From NCBI GenBank assembly GCA_003565095.1, contig PXDI01000254.1, positions 1-19,954 of the forward strand: a stretch of 19,954 bases of DNA, read 5' to 3'. This DNA is from PVC group bacterium (GTDB lineage: Bacteria > Verrucomicrobiota > Kiritimatiellia > UBA8416 > PXDI01). Positions 14,497-19,954 of the stretch are shown here, piece by piece; position 1 is the first letter of the stretch; each line of letters begins with the position of its first letter. The position numbers were made by a program, and so were the translations under genes. Under the pieces are notes generated by a model, which searched no databases, had not been told where the DNA came from, and was given only the letters and a program-made list of their open reading frames with translations.

Positions 14497-17062
14497 TAAT
14501 AATCCAAACGAGACCGTACCGGAAGAACCATTGCAGGATCAGCGCATCAGCCCGATCCAGATTGAAGACGAAATGCAGTCTTCATATATTGATTACTCAA
14601 TGAGCGTAATCGTTGGACGCGCCCTGCCGGATGTCCGTGACGGACTGAAACCGGTACACCGCCGGGTACTGTTCGCCATGCGTGAACTGGGTAATACCCA
14701 CAACCGCCCCTATAAGAAATCCGCGCGTGTAGTCGGTGATGTGATCGGTAAATACCATCCACACGGTGATCAGGCGGTTTATGATACAATTGTGCGGATG
14801 GCGCAGGATTTCTCGATGCGCTACCGGCTCGTAGACGGACAGGGTAACTTCGGGTCAATTGACGGTGACCCCCCCGCCGCCATGCGTTATACTGAAGTCC
14901 GCATGCACCGCATGGCCGAGCATATGCTCGAGGACATTGATAAAAACACTGTCGCGTTCGGACCGAACTACGATGAATCACTCGAACAGCCGCTGGTACT
15001 GCCGGCCGCCCTGCCCAACCTGCTGCTAAACGGATCAACCGGTATTGCCGTCGGTATGGCAACCAATATCCCGCCGCATAATTTAGGGGAACTGACCGAC
15101 GCACTGGTCATGATGATCGATAACCCGGAATGCACCGTCGATGACCTGATGACACACGTCAAAGGACCCGACTTCCCCACCGCCGGAATTATCTGCGGCA
15201 AGGTACCCATCGAGCAGATGTATAAAACCGGACGCGGACAAATGCGCGTGCGTGGACGTGCCGAAATTGAAGAAAACGATAAAGGCCGCTGCCGCATTAT
15301 TGTCACGGAAATCCCTTATGCAGTCAACAAGGCCTCCCTGCTGGAAACGATTGCCCACTTGGTGCAAAACAAGGTCATTGAAGGCATTTCCGATTTGCGC
15401 GATGAGTCTAATAAACAGGGTATCCGCATCATCATCGAATTGAAACGCGGCGTCATCCCTCAGGTTATTCTCAATAATCTTTACAAACACACCACCCTGC
15501 AAACCACTTTTGGCGCAATTTTGCTGGCGATCAATAACGGCCGGCCGGAAATTATGAATCTGAAAGAGATTCTGCGCTGTTTTCTTGCACACCGTTTTGA
15601 AGTGGTAACCCGCAGATCTGAATTTGAACTGGCAAAAGCCGAAGCGCGCGCACATATACTGGAAGGCCTGCTGATTGCCCAGGACAATCTTGACGAAGTG
15701 GTGCGCATTATCCGCGAGTCCAGCAACCGCGATGAGGCGCGCCCCTCACTAATGAGCCGTTTCGGCCTGACGGAAATTCAGGCCAACGCCATTCTGGAAA
15801 TGCGGCTGTACCAATTAACCGGACTGGAACGCCAGAAACTGCTGGATGAACACCAACAGATAATGGCCACTATCGAATACCTGCGGGATCTGCTGGCACA
15901 TGAAGAAAAAATCTATGCCGTTATCCGGGATGAGCTGCTGAAGCTGCGCAACGATTACTCCGACAAGCGGCGGACGGAAATCACCGCACTTGAGGGTGAG
16001 GTCAATATTGAAGATCTGGTCGCTGATGAACCGTGCATTATAACACTCAGCCACAGCGGATATATCAAGCGAGTGCCAGTCGACACTTACCGCGCACAGC
16101 GCCGCGGTGGCAAGGGCGTGGCGGGCATGGCTACCAAAGACGACGATTACGTTGAAATGCTGTTTTCCGCCGAAACACACGACACCATGCTGTTCTTTAC
16201 ATCTGACGGCAGAATCTTCTGGGAAAAAGTGTACCAGATTCCTGAAGCACCCCGTACTTCGCGCGGTAAGGCTATCGTCAATCTGCTGAATATCGGCAAC
16301 GATGAGAAAATCGCCGCACTTATCAGGGTGCGTGAGTTCTCTGAAGAACAACACCTGATGATGGCCACCAGACGCGGGGTCATCAAGAAAACCAATCTCT
16401 CCGCATTCAAAAATGTGCGGCGTGATAGCATAATCGCTATTAACATTGATCACGGCGACGAGCTCATCAGCGTAAAACCGACCAACGGCGAACAGGATGT
16501 GATGCTGTGCAGCCGCAAAGGATTAAGTATCCGCTTCAGTGAGGAACAGTTGCGCGATCAGGGACGCGCCACCCGCGGAGTGCGCGGCATGTCTCTGCAG
16601 GTCGATGATGAAATCGTCAGTATGGAGATTGTAAACCCTGAGACCACATTCCTGGTATGCACCGAAAACGGTTACGGTAAACGCACGGAATTCGACGAAT
16701 ACCGCAAACAAAGCCGCGGTGGCAAAGGGATCATCGCTATCCGCGTCTCAGAACGCAACGGCGAGGTGGTTGAAGCACATGCCGTCAAGGAAGACGATAC
16801 ACTGATGCTGGTTACAGCCAAGGGCAAAATGATACGAATGGCCGTATCAGACATAAACGTAATCGGCCGCAGCACTCAGGGTGTCCGCCTGATCAATGTG
16901 GACCAGGGCGACAAACTGGTTTCAGCTACCTCTCTCCCGCCGGATGATGAAGAGCTCGATGCCGTTGCGCCGGATATGCCGACAGATGAATCGGCAGACA
17001 ATCATCCAGAGGAAACAGGCGCCACAACGGAACCTTCCGGTGATTCCTGTGAACAAGTTTGA
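14489..17062 (+). CDS. gyrA: DNA gyrase subunit A
   Basis: The product is 857 residues. GyrA cuts and rejoins both DNA strands and wraps DNA through its C-terminal pinwheel. The catalytic pair R133-Y134 lies in AMRYTEVRMH. The quinolone region reads HPHGDQAVYDT, with Gln95 where E. coli has Ser83 and Asp99 at the Asp87 position. The tower and coiled-coil follow. The C-terminal beta-pinwheel begins after residue ~500 with a perfect GyrA box QRRGGKG (537-543), which marks this as gyrase rather than topoisomerase IV. A second box-like QSRGGKG lies later. An acidic tail (ADNHPEETG...) ends the protein, as in E. coli, where it tunes supercoiling. Its ATG overlaps the gyrB stop (ATGTCTGA), so translation is coupled. 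Confidence 0.98.
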   Translation: MSDNNPNETVPEEPLQDQRISPIQIEDEMQSSYIDYSMSVIVGRALPDVRDGLKPVHRRVLFAMRELGNTHNRPYKKSARVVGDVIGKYHPHGDQAVYDTIVRMAQDFSMRYRLVDGQGNFGSIDGDPPAAMRYTEVRMHRMAEHMLEDIDKNTVAFGPNYDESLEQPLVLPAALPNLLLNGSTGIAVGMATNIPPHNLGELTDALVMMIDNPECTVDDLMTHVKGPDFPTAGIICGKVPIEQMYKTGRGQMRVRGRAEIEENDKGRCRIIVTEIPYAVNKASLLETIAHLVQNKVIEGISDLRDESNKQGIRIIIELKRGVIPQVILNNLYKHTTLQTTFGAILLAINNGRPEIMNLKEILRCFLAHRFEVVTRRSEFELAKAEARAHILEGLLIAQDNLDEVVRIIRESSNRDEARPSLMSRFGLTEIQANAILEMRLYQLTGLERQKLLDEHQQIMATIEYLRDLLAHEEKIYAVIRDELLKLRNDYSDKRRTEITALEGEVNIEDLVADEPCIITLSHSGYIKRVPVDTYRAQRRGGKGVAGMATKDDDYVEMLFSAETHDTMLFFTSDGRIFWEKVYQIPEAPRTSRGKAIVNLLNIGNDEKIAALIRVREFSEEQHLMMATRRGVIKKTNLSAFKNVRRDSIIAINIDHGDELISVKPTNGEQDVMLCSRKGLSIRFSEEQLRDQGRATRGVRGMSLQVDDEIVSMEIVNPETTFLVCTENGYGKRTEFDEYRKQSRGGKGIIAIRVSERNGEVVEAHAVKEDDTLMLVTAKGKMIRMAVSDINVIGRSTQGVRLINVDQGDKLVSATSLPPDDEELDAVAPDMPTDESADNHPEETGATTEPSGDSCEQV

Positions 17063-17098
17063 TCCGGTTTAGACGAATCCATCAAAGGCATCGGATCA
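17060..17098 (+). repeat. Inverted repeat spanning the gyrA stop
   Basis: TGATCCG (17060-17066, including the stop codon) and CGGATCA (17092-17098) are perfect 7-bp arms with a 25-base loop. No T-run follows. It is a weak candidate for a transcript-end hairpin before the polysaccharide genes. Confidence 0.25.
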
Positions 17099-17171
17099 GA
17101 CTGAATTTATAGATGCAATTTCATAACACTGCTGCTATCGTTCCGTAACAATCTAATTTCACGGGACAATC

Positions 17172-18503
17172 ATGAGTAAAAAGATAGAGAATACGGCCTT
17201 TGTTATATACATGGGGGCCGTTTTCGTTTCAGCGTTTGCCGGGGTTGGTGGAGGTCGCATTCTGCTTGCGCTGAGCCTGCTGTTTCTTTCCGCGCATTTA
17301 ATCGAACAAAGACGGCGGCCAGTAATGCCTGCCGTCGGCTGGTGGACTCTTGCATATGCCTCCTGGATCAGCCTGGCCATTGTCTGGGGTCCGGAAGAAA
17401 GCGGCGAAGGACTGCATAAACACCTGCCGTGGCTGCAAATTCCGCTGGCGGCAATGCTGGTCACCACCCCGCAGCGCCTTCTCAGAGTGTTCAAGGCCTA
17501 TGCGGCCGGAGCTGGTGTGCTTGCAGCAAGAGTTTTTTATGAAACACTTTCTACCAGCATTCAATCCTGCCGCGAAGGGCTTAGTATCAACTGTTCAGGC
17601 TGGGCTGCCAAGGTTTTCCAGCACCAGAACCTCGACGATTCCGATATCATTGCCAGACTGGTCGACCAGGGCGGCATGCAGGATGGACAGCGACTGGTTG
17701 TCGGCCTGCTGGCGATTGCCGCCTGTCTGTATATAATGCCGCAAAAAACCGGCGCTCACCGCTTCATGTGGGCACTTGTCATTCCCGTATTCATGGCACT
17801 GGTTTTAACCTTCAAGCGGGGCGCATGGCTGGCTCTGATAATTGTTATCTCTGTTGCACTTTTTCATGCAGCTATGCAGACACAACTGCTTTCCTCGCTT
17901 AAACATAGAGTCCGCAGAGCACACCTGCTGGGTGCCCTCTTTGTTATTATATTGGTTTTGTACGGGCTGGTCGCAAGCGGGATCACTGCGCAGTTGCAGC
18001 AGACGGCAGACGAGCAGTTGCATAACATGATTAATGCCGGAGGCAGAACTTGCATGTGGGTGGAGATTACACCGGAATTAGTTCGTCGGTACCCATGGGG
18101 CATCGGCTTTAAAACGCTTAATAGTGACATGATGCGGGCCATCGCACCTCAAGTTGAAAAACATCACAACCACGTACATTCTAACATTATGCAGTCCCTT
18201 GTAGACGGGGGTTGGTTAGGCTTGCTGCTGTTTTGCGGATGGATGATAAGCGCATTTGCGGCAGTTCTGAGACATGCCGGATTTATTAAACATGCCGGCG
18301 GCTTTTGCTTCACGCATGATAATCCCGATCAATGTATGGGCTATGTCCTGTGGCTGATGCTGTTGGCGCTCTTTATTATGGGATTATTCGAATACCAGAT
18401 AGGCACCGGACAAATTGTACTGCTGTACGGAATGATAATGGGCTGTGCCGCCGCAGGTGCACAGCGGCAGCAGAAACGGGGCCAACGGATCATGGCGTCA
18501 TGA
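17172..18503 (+). CDS. O-antigen ligase / Wzy-family membrane protein
   Basis: The product is 443 residues with about ten hydrophobic segments, beginning with FVIYMGAVFVSAFAGVGGGRILLALSLLFLSAHL. A large loop near residues 290-345 carries the family signature HHNHVHSNIMQSLVDGGWLGLLLF (H331, H332, N333, H334, H336). This matches the Wzy_C/WaaL pattern in which an H-N-H segment precedes a hydrophobic LxxxGxxGL helix. Such proteins either attach O-antigen to lipid A-core or polymerise repeat units in the inner membrane; ligase and polymerase cannot be told apart by sequence alone. GGGA lies 6 bases before the ATG. The last four bases, ATGA, also start the next gene, so the two are co-translated and probably act in one glycan pathway. 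The ~80 residues after the third segment include two Cys-containing stretches of unclear role. Confidence 0.85.
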   Translation: MSKKIENTAFVIYMGAVFVSAFAGVGGGRILLALSLLFLSAHLIEQRRRPVMPAVGWWTLAYASWISLAIVWGPEESGEGLHKHLPWLQIPLAAMLVTTPQRLLRVFKAYAAGAGVLAARVFYETLSTSIQSCREGLSINCSGWAAKVFQHQNLDDSDIIARLVDQGGMQDGQRLVVGLLAIAACLYIMPQKTGAHRFMWALVIPVFMALVLTFKRGAWLALIIVISVALFHAAMQTQLLSSLKHRVRRAHLLGALFVIILVLYGLVASGITAQLQQTADEQLHNMINAGGRTCMWVEITPELVRRYPWGIGFKTLNSDMMRAIAPQVEKHHNHVHSNIMQSLVDGGWLGLLLFCGWMISAFAAVLRHAGFIKHAGGFCFTHDNPDQCMGYVLWLMLLALFIMGLFEYQIGTGQIVLLYGMIMGCAAAGAQRQQKRGQRIMAS

Positions 18504-19252
18504 GTGACAAGGCTTTGCTCATTATCAATATAGGCGAACATGACAGCGCCATTTACTCACGCCCGCTGATGAAGCTGTATTGCAAAAAATACGGCATTGA
18601 CCTGGTGGAACTTACTGAACCGCGCATTCTTTTGCAAGGGGATGACGCCTCTTACCAGTACCGTATATTTGAGAAATTTCAGATTTATGATGTTTTGAAT
18701 AAATATGAGCGGGTGCTCAGAGTTGATACCGATGTCCTGATATCACCTACTGCACCGGACGTTTTTAACTGTGTTCCGTCCGACTGTTTCGGGGTGGTTT
18801 ATGAAGATTGCGGAGGCCGGGCAGAGCAGCGCTATTCGCAAATGGAAATTGTTGCCAAGTCATATGCCGCCGCACCCTGGGGAACTCGACGGTACTTCAA
18901 TAGCGGGGTGATAGTTGCCTCACACATGCATCGCGATGTTTTCAAACTGAACGAACAGGACCGTGAAATAATCATGCACGGACAGCTCGGTGGATGCAAG
19001 GAACAGAATCTCTGCAACTGGAAGGTGCGTCAGTCAGGCTGCCATTTGCACGAACTGGAATTCCGTTTTAATCACATGTCGATGTTTTCCGGAAGATGGA
19101 ACGGCTCTCCGCATCGCCTAGACTCATTCTTTATTCATCATGCCGGCAGCCAGAAACGCAAGCCACACCGTATGCAACGCGACAGCCGTATCCTTGGACG
19201 CGCCTGGCACAGCAAAACCGCCAGACTGCCATGGTGGAGCAAATTCCTCTGA
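18500..19252 (+). CDS. Glycosyltransferase-like protein (GT-A type, DxD)
   Basis: The product is 250 residues from the ATG inside the ATGA overlap. The frame is open further upstream to 18332, but that part merely shadows the preceding gene. No signal peptide is present. Residues 1-80 suggest a nucleotide-sugar-binding fold with RVLRVDTDVLIS, whose D76-T-D78 is a probable metal and UDP-sugar site. YFNSGVIVAS near 135-145 and the Gly-Gly-Cys-Lys-Glu-Gln-Asn stretch near 170 fit the acceptor half of GT8-like and related galactosyl/glucosyl transferases. FFIHHAG near 215 resembles the closing His-containing motif of that group. It most likely adds a sugar during LPS or capsule synthesis, at the cytoplasmic face. 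Donor and acceptor are unknown, and family assignment is by pattern only. Confidence 0.75.
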   Translation: MSDKALLIINIGEHDSAIYSRPLMKLYCKKYGIDLVELTEPRILLQGDDASYQYRIFEKFQIYDVLNKYERVLRVDTDVLISPTAPDVFNCVPSDCFGVVYEDCGGRAEQRYSQMEIVAKSYAAAPWGTRRYFNSGVIVASHMHRDVFKLNEQDREIIMHGQLGGCKEQNLCNWKVRQSGCHLHELEFRFNHMSMFSGRWNGSPHRLDSFFIHHAGSQKRKPHRMQRDSRILGRAWHSKTARLPWWSKFL

Positions 19253-19261
19253 ATTTTATAG

Positions 19262-19290
19262 TTGAAATGCTTCTTACAAACCAGTATTTT
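19262..19290 (+). promoter_or_regulatory. Promoter of tRNA-Arg
   Basis: TTGAAA (19262-19267) and TATTTT (19285-19290) are spaced by exactly 17 bases. The predicted start near 19297 lies about 10 bases before the tRNA, as expected for a processed tRNA precursor. Confidence 0.65.
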
Positions 19291-19306
19291 GTATCTTTCA
19301 GTTTGC

Positions 19307-19383
19307 GTACCTGTAGCTCAATTGGATAGAGCACCTGACTACGGATCAGGAGGTTAGAGGTTCGAGCCCTCTCAGGTACGCCA
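19307..19383 (+). tRNA. tRNA-Arg (anticodon ACG)
   Basis: The cloverleaf is complete. The acceptor stem is GTACCTG/CAGGTAC, the D arm GCTC/GAGC, the anticodon stem CCTGA/TCAGG with loop CTACGGA, and the T arm AGAGG/CCTCT with loop TTCGAGC. The discriminator is G and CCA is encoded. Anticodon ACG is normally edited to ICG by TadA and reads CGU, CGC and CGA. tRNA-Arg genes are frequent integration sites, and the DNA just downstream is unlike the rest of the window. Confidence 0.97.
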
Positions 19384-19396
19384 TTCTTTTAAACCC

Positions 19397-19442
19397 AAAA
19401 CCCTAACAAAACAAGCGTTTTGGCCTTTATTCACAGGGTTTT
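19397..19442 (+). terminator. Nested stem-loops after tRNA-Arg (candidate terminator)
   Basis: AAAACCCT (19397-19404) pairs perfectly with AGGGTTTT (19435-19442). Inside it CAAAAC (19407-19412) pairs with GTTTTG (19417-19422) around loop AAGC and is followed by a T-rich stretch. The inner hairpin could end tRNA-Arg transcription, though its stem is AT-rich. A third stem-loop, TTGAGC/GCTCAA (19441-19458), follows immediately. Confidence 0.35.
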
Positions 19443-19509
19443 GAGCAAATCCGCTCAATCCTTTACCGCCCCAACGCGCCCCAACCGATTGCAAGGGGGG
19501 TCACGCAAG

Positions 19510-19568
19510 ATAAACAAACTTTGACAACCACATTGCCGAATAAACAACCATAGACAACCAAATTACCG
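19510..19568. repeat. Imperfect tandem repeat, two copies, 30-base period
   Basis: Copies 19510-19538 and 19540-19568 agree at 24 of 29 positions. Both share ATAAACAA near the start, GACAACCA in the middle and CCG at the end. Two copies of an A/C-rich unit with a period near three helical turns resemble binding-site arrays, but two copies alone do not establish that. Confidence 0.6.
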
Positions 19569-19767
19569 CCCCGGCAACCGGCAAGGGTGATTGCACGACC
19601 GGAGGCCTTCGCGGGGATCATAGCGGCAAAGCAGCCCGATCCGGGCGGAGTACGGCGGCAGGCATGAACCAACGGCAACCGGCCCGCACGGCAAGAGGCC
19701 GCCAGCATAGCCGGCAGCAGACCGCCGCTCTGCCCTGGGGAAGCCGGTGAAGCACTGGACGCCGCGC

Positions 19768-19880
19768 CGTTCTCGTTCCAGAACGGCAACGGCGTAAACG
19801 TTTCGCAACGTTGACGCTGGCCGCCCTTGGTGGTGCCGTGGCGGTAGCGTTCTCGTTCTCGAACGGGAACAGCGCAACCG
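19768..19880. repeat. Dispersed 33-base repeat with inner palindrome, two copies 80 bases apart
   Basis: Copies 19768-19800 and 19848-19880 both read CGTTCTCGTTC, two variable bases, GAACGG, then AAC, GCG and AA at matching positions. The second copy is nearly a perfect hairpin (GTTCTCGTTC against GAACGGGAAC with one G-T pair). The first is a degraded version. The similarity suggests duplication of a structured element. Confidence 0.55.
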
Positions 19881-19897
19881 GTGATTACAGGTAACTG

Positions 19898-19932
19898 CTC
19901 AGGTACCCGCCCGCAACGGGCGGGCACCTGAG
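19898..19932. repeat. Long GC-rich hairpin, 15 of 16 bp paired
   Basis: CTCAGGT (19898-19904) pairs with ACCTGAG (19926-19932). After one A/C mismatch, CCCGCCCG (19906-19913) pairs with CGGGCGGG (19917-19924) around a CAA loop. No T-run follows on the plus strand. The outer arm plus the next two bases, CTCAGGTAC, repeats the 3' acceptor sequence of tRNA-Arg. Confidence 0.6.
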
Positions 19933-19954
19933 ATGATTGGCCCCAGCCAACTCC

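Larger units (their letters stand above)
19384..19954. other. Gene-poor, repeat- and hairpin-rich region downstream of tRNA-Arg
   Basis: These 571 bases hold no convincing gene. Overlapping minus-strand frames of 104 and 154 codons cover 19463-19927, but they lack a ribosome site, give low-complexity Arg/Gly/Ala-rich peptides and match nothing I recognise. The first ~180 bases are A-rich with stem-loops and a 30-base tandem repeat. The rest is markedly GC-rich, with a 33-base sequence repeated 80 bases later and a long GC hairpin near the end. It could be the edge of an integrated element, a decayed gene, or structured intergenic repeat DNA. Confidence 0.6.

Noticed and set aside
16700..16735. 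Second GyrA-box-like motif QSRGGKG
   Set aside because: Degenerate or full copies of the box in later pinwheel blades are common in bacterial GyrA, so this is not unusual.
18332..18499. Upstream extension of the glycosyltransferase frame
   Set aside because: It lies wholly within the O-antigen ligase-like gene in another frame and has no ribosome site. The ATGA overlap gives a natural start at 18500.
19463..19927. A 154-codon minus-strand frame in the repeat-rich tail
   Set aside because: No ribosome site, repetitive Arg/Gly/Ala/Pro-rich composition, heavy overlap with another open frame on the same strand, and no recognisable domain. Open frames are expected in GC-rich DNA.

Overview
The window looks like a chromosomal segment of a Gram-negative bacterium with an outer membrane. 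It carries an LptE-like lipoprotein, a BamD-like TPR protein and surface-polysaccharide genes. A ferredoxin-fused ETF suggests anaerobic or fermentative electron metabolism. Gene content and protein style suggest a PVC-superphylum lineage such as Kiritimatiellota or Lentisphaerota, but this is inferred without a database and is tentative. Base composition is moderate to GC-rich, and gene packing is dense until the last ~570 bases.

Layout, left to right. tRNA-Gly(UCC) sits at the left edge. Two leftward genes follow: a PAS/H-box/HD-GYP signalling protein and a membrane sugar-1-phosphate transferase that starts polysaccharide synthesis. A rightward pair, etfB-etfA, follows, in which EtfA carries an N-terminal 2[4Fe-4S] ferredoxin module. 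Next is an unrecognised exported protein (rightward), then leftward proB-proA. Then come rightward rpsT and a leftward pair of envelope genes (BamD-like, LptE-like). Rightward efp-epmA follows (EF-P and the ligase that lysylates it), then rightward gyrB-gyrA, which overlap by 8 bases. A rightward O-antigen ligase-like gene and a glycosyltransferase overlap by 4 bases. tRNA-Arg(ACG) has a clear promoter. The window ends with ~570 bases of GC-rich, repeat- and hairpin-rich DNA with no convincing gene.

Functional links. The efp-epmA pair makes a substrate-enzyme unit for translation of proline stretches. proB-proA is the first half of proline synthesis. The polysaccharide genes near both ends (initiating transferase, ligase/polymerase, glycosyltransferase) and the LptE/BamD-like pair all serve the outer envelope. 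gyrB-gyrA is a translationally coupled gyrase operon with an unusual leader.

No wholly new system is evident. The points most worth a second look are the repeat-rich tail downstream of tRNA-Arg, the H-box without a kinase domain inside the HD-GYP protein, Gln at the quinolone-contact position of GyrA, the near-perfect 17-bp palindrome plus small overlapping ORF in the gyrB leader, and the tightly interlocked divergent promoters at efp.
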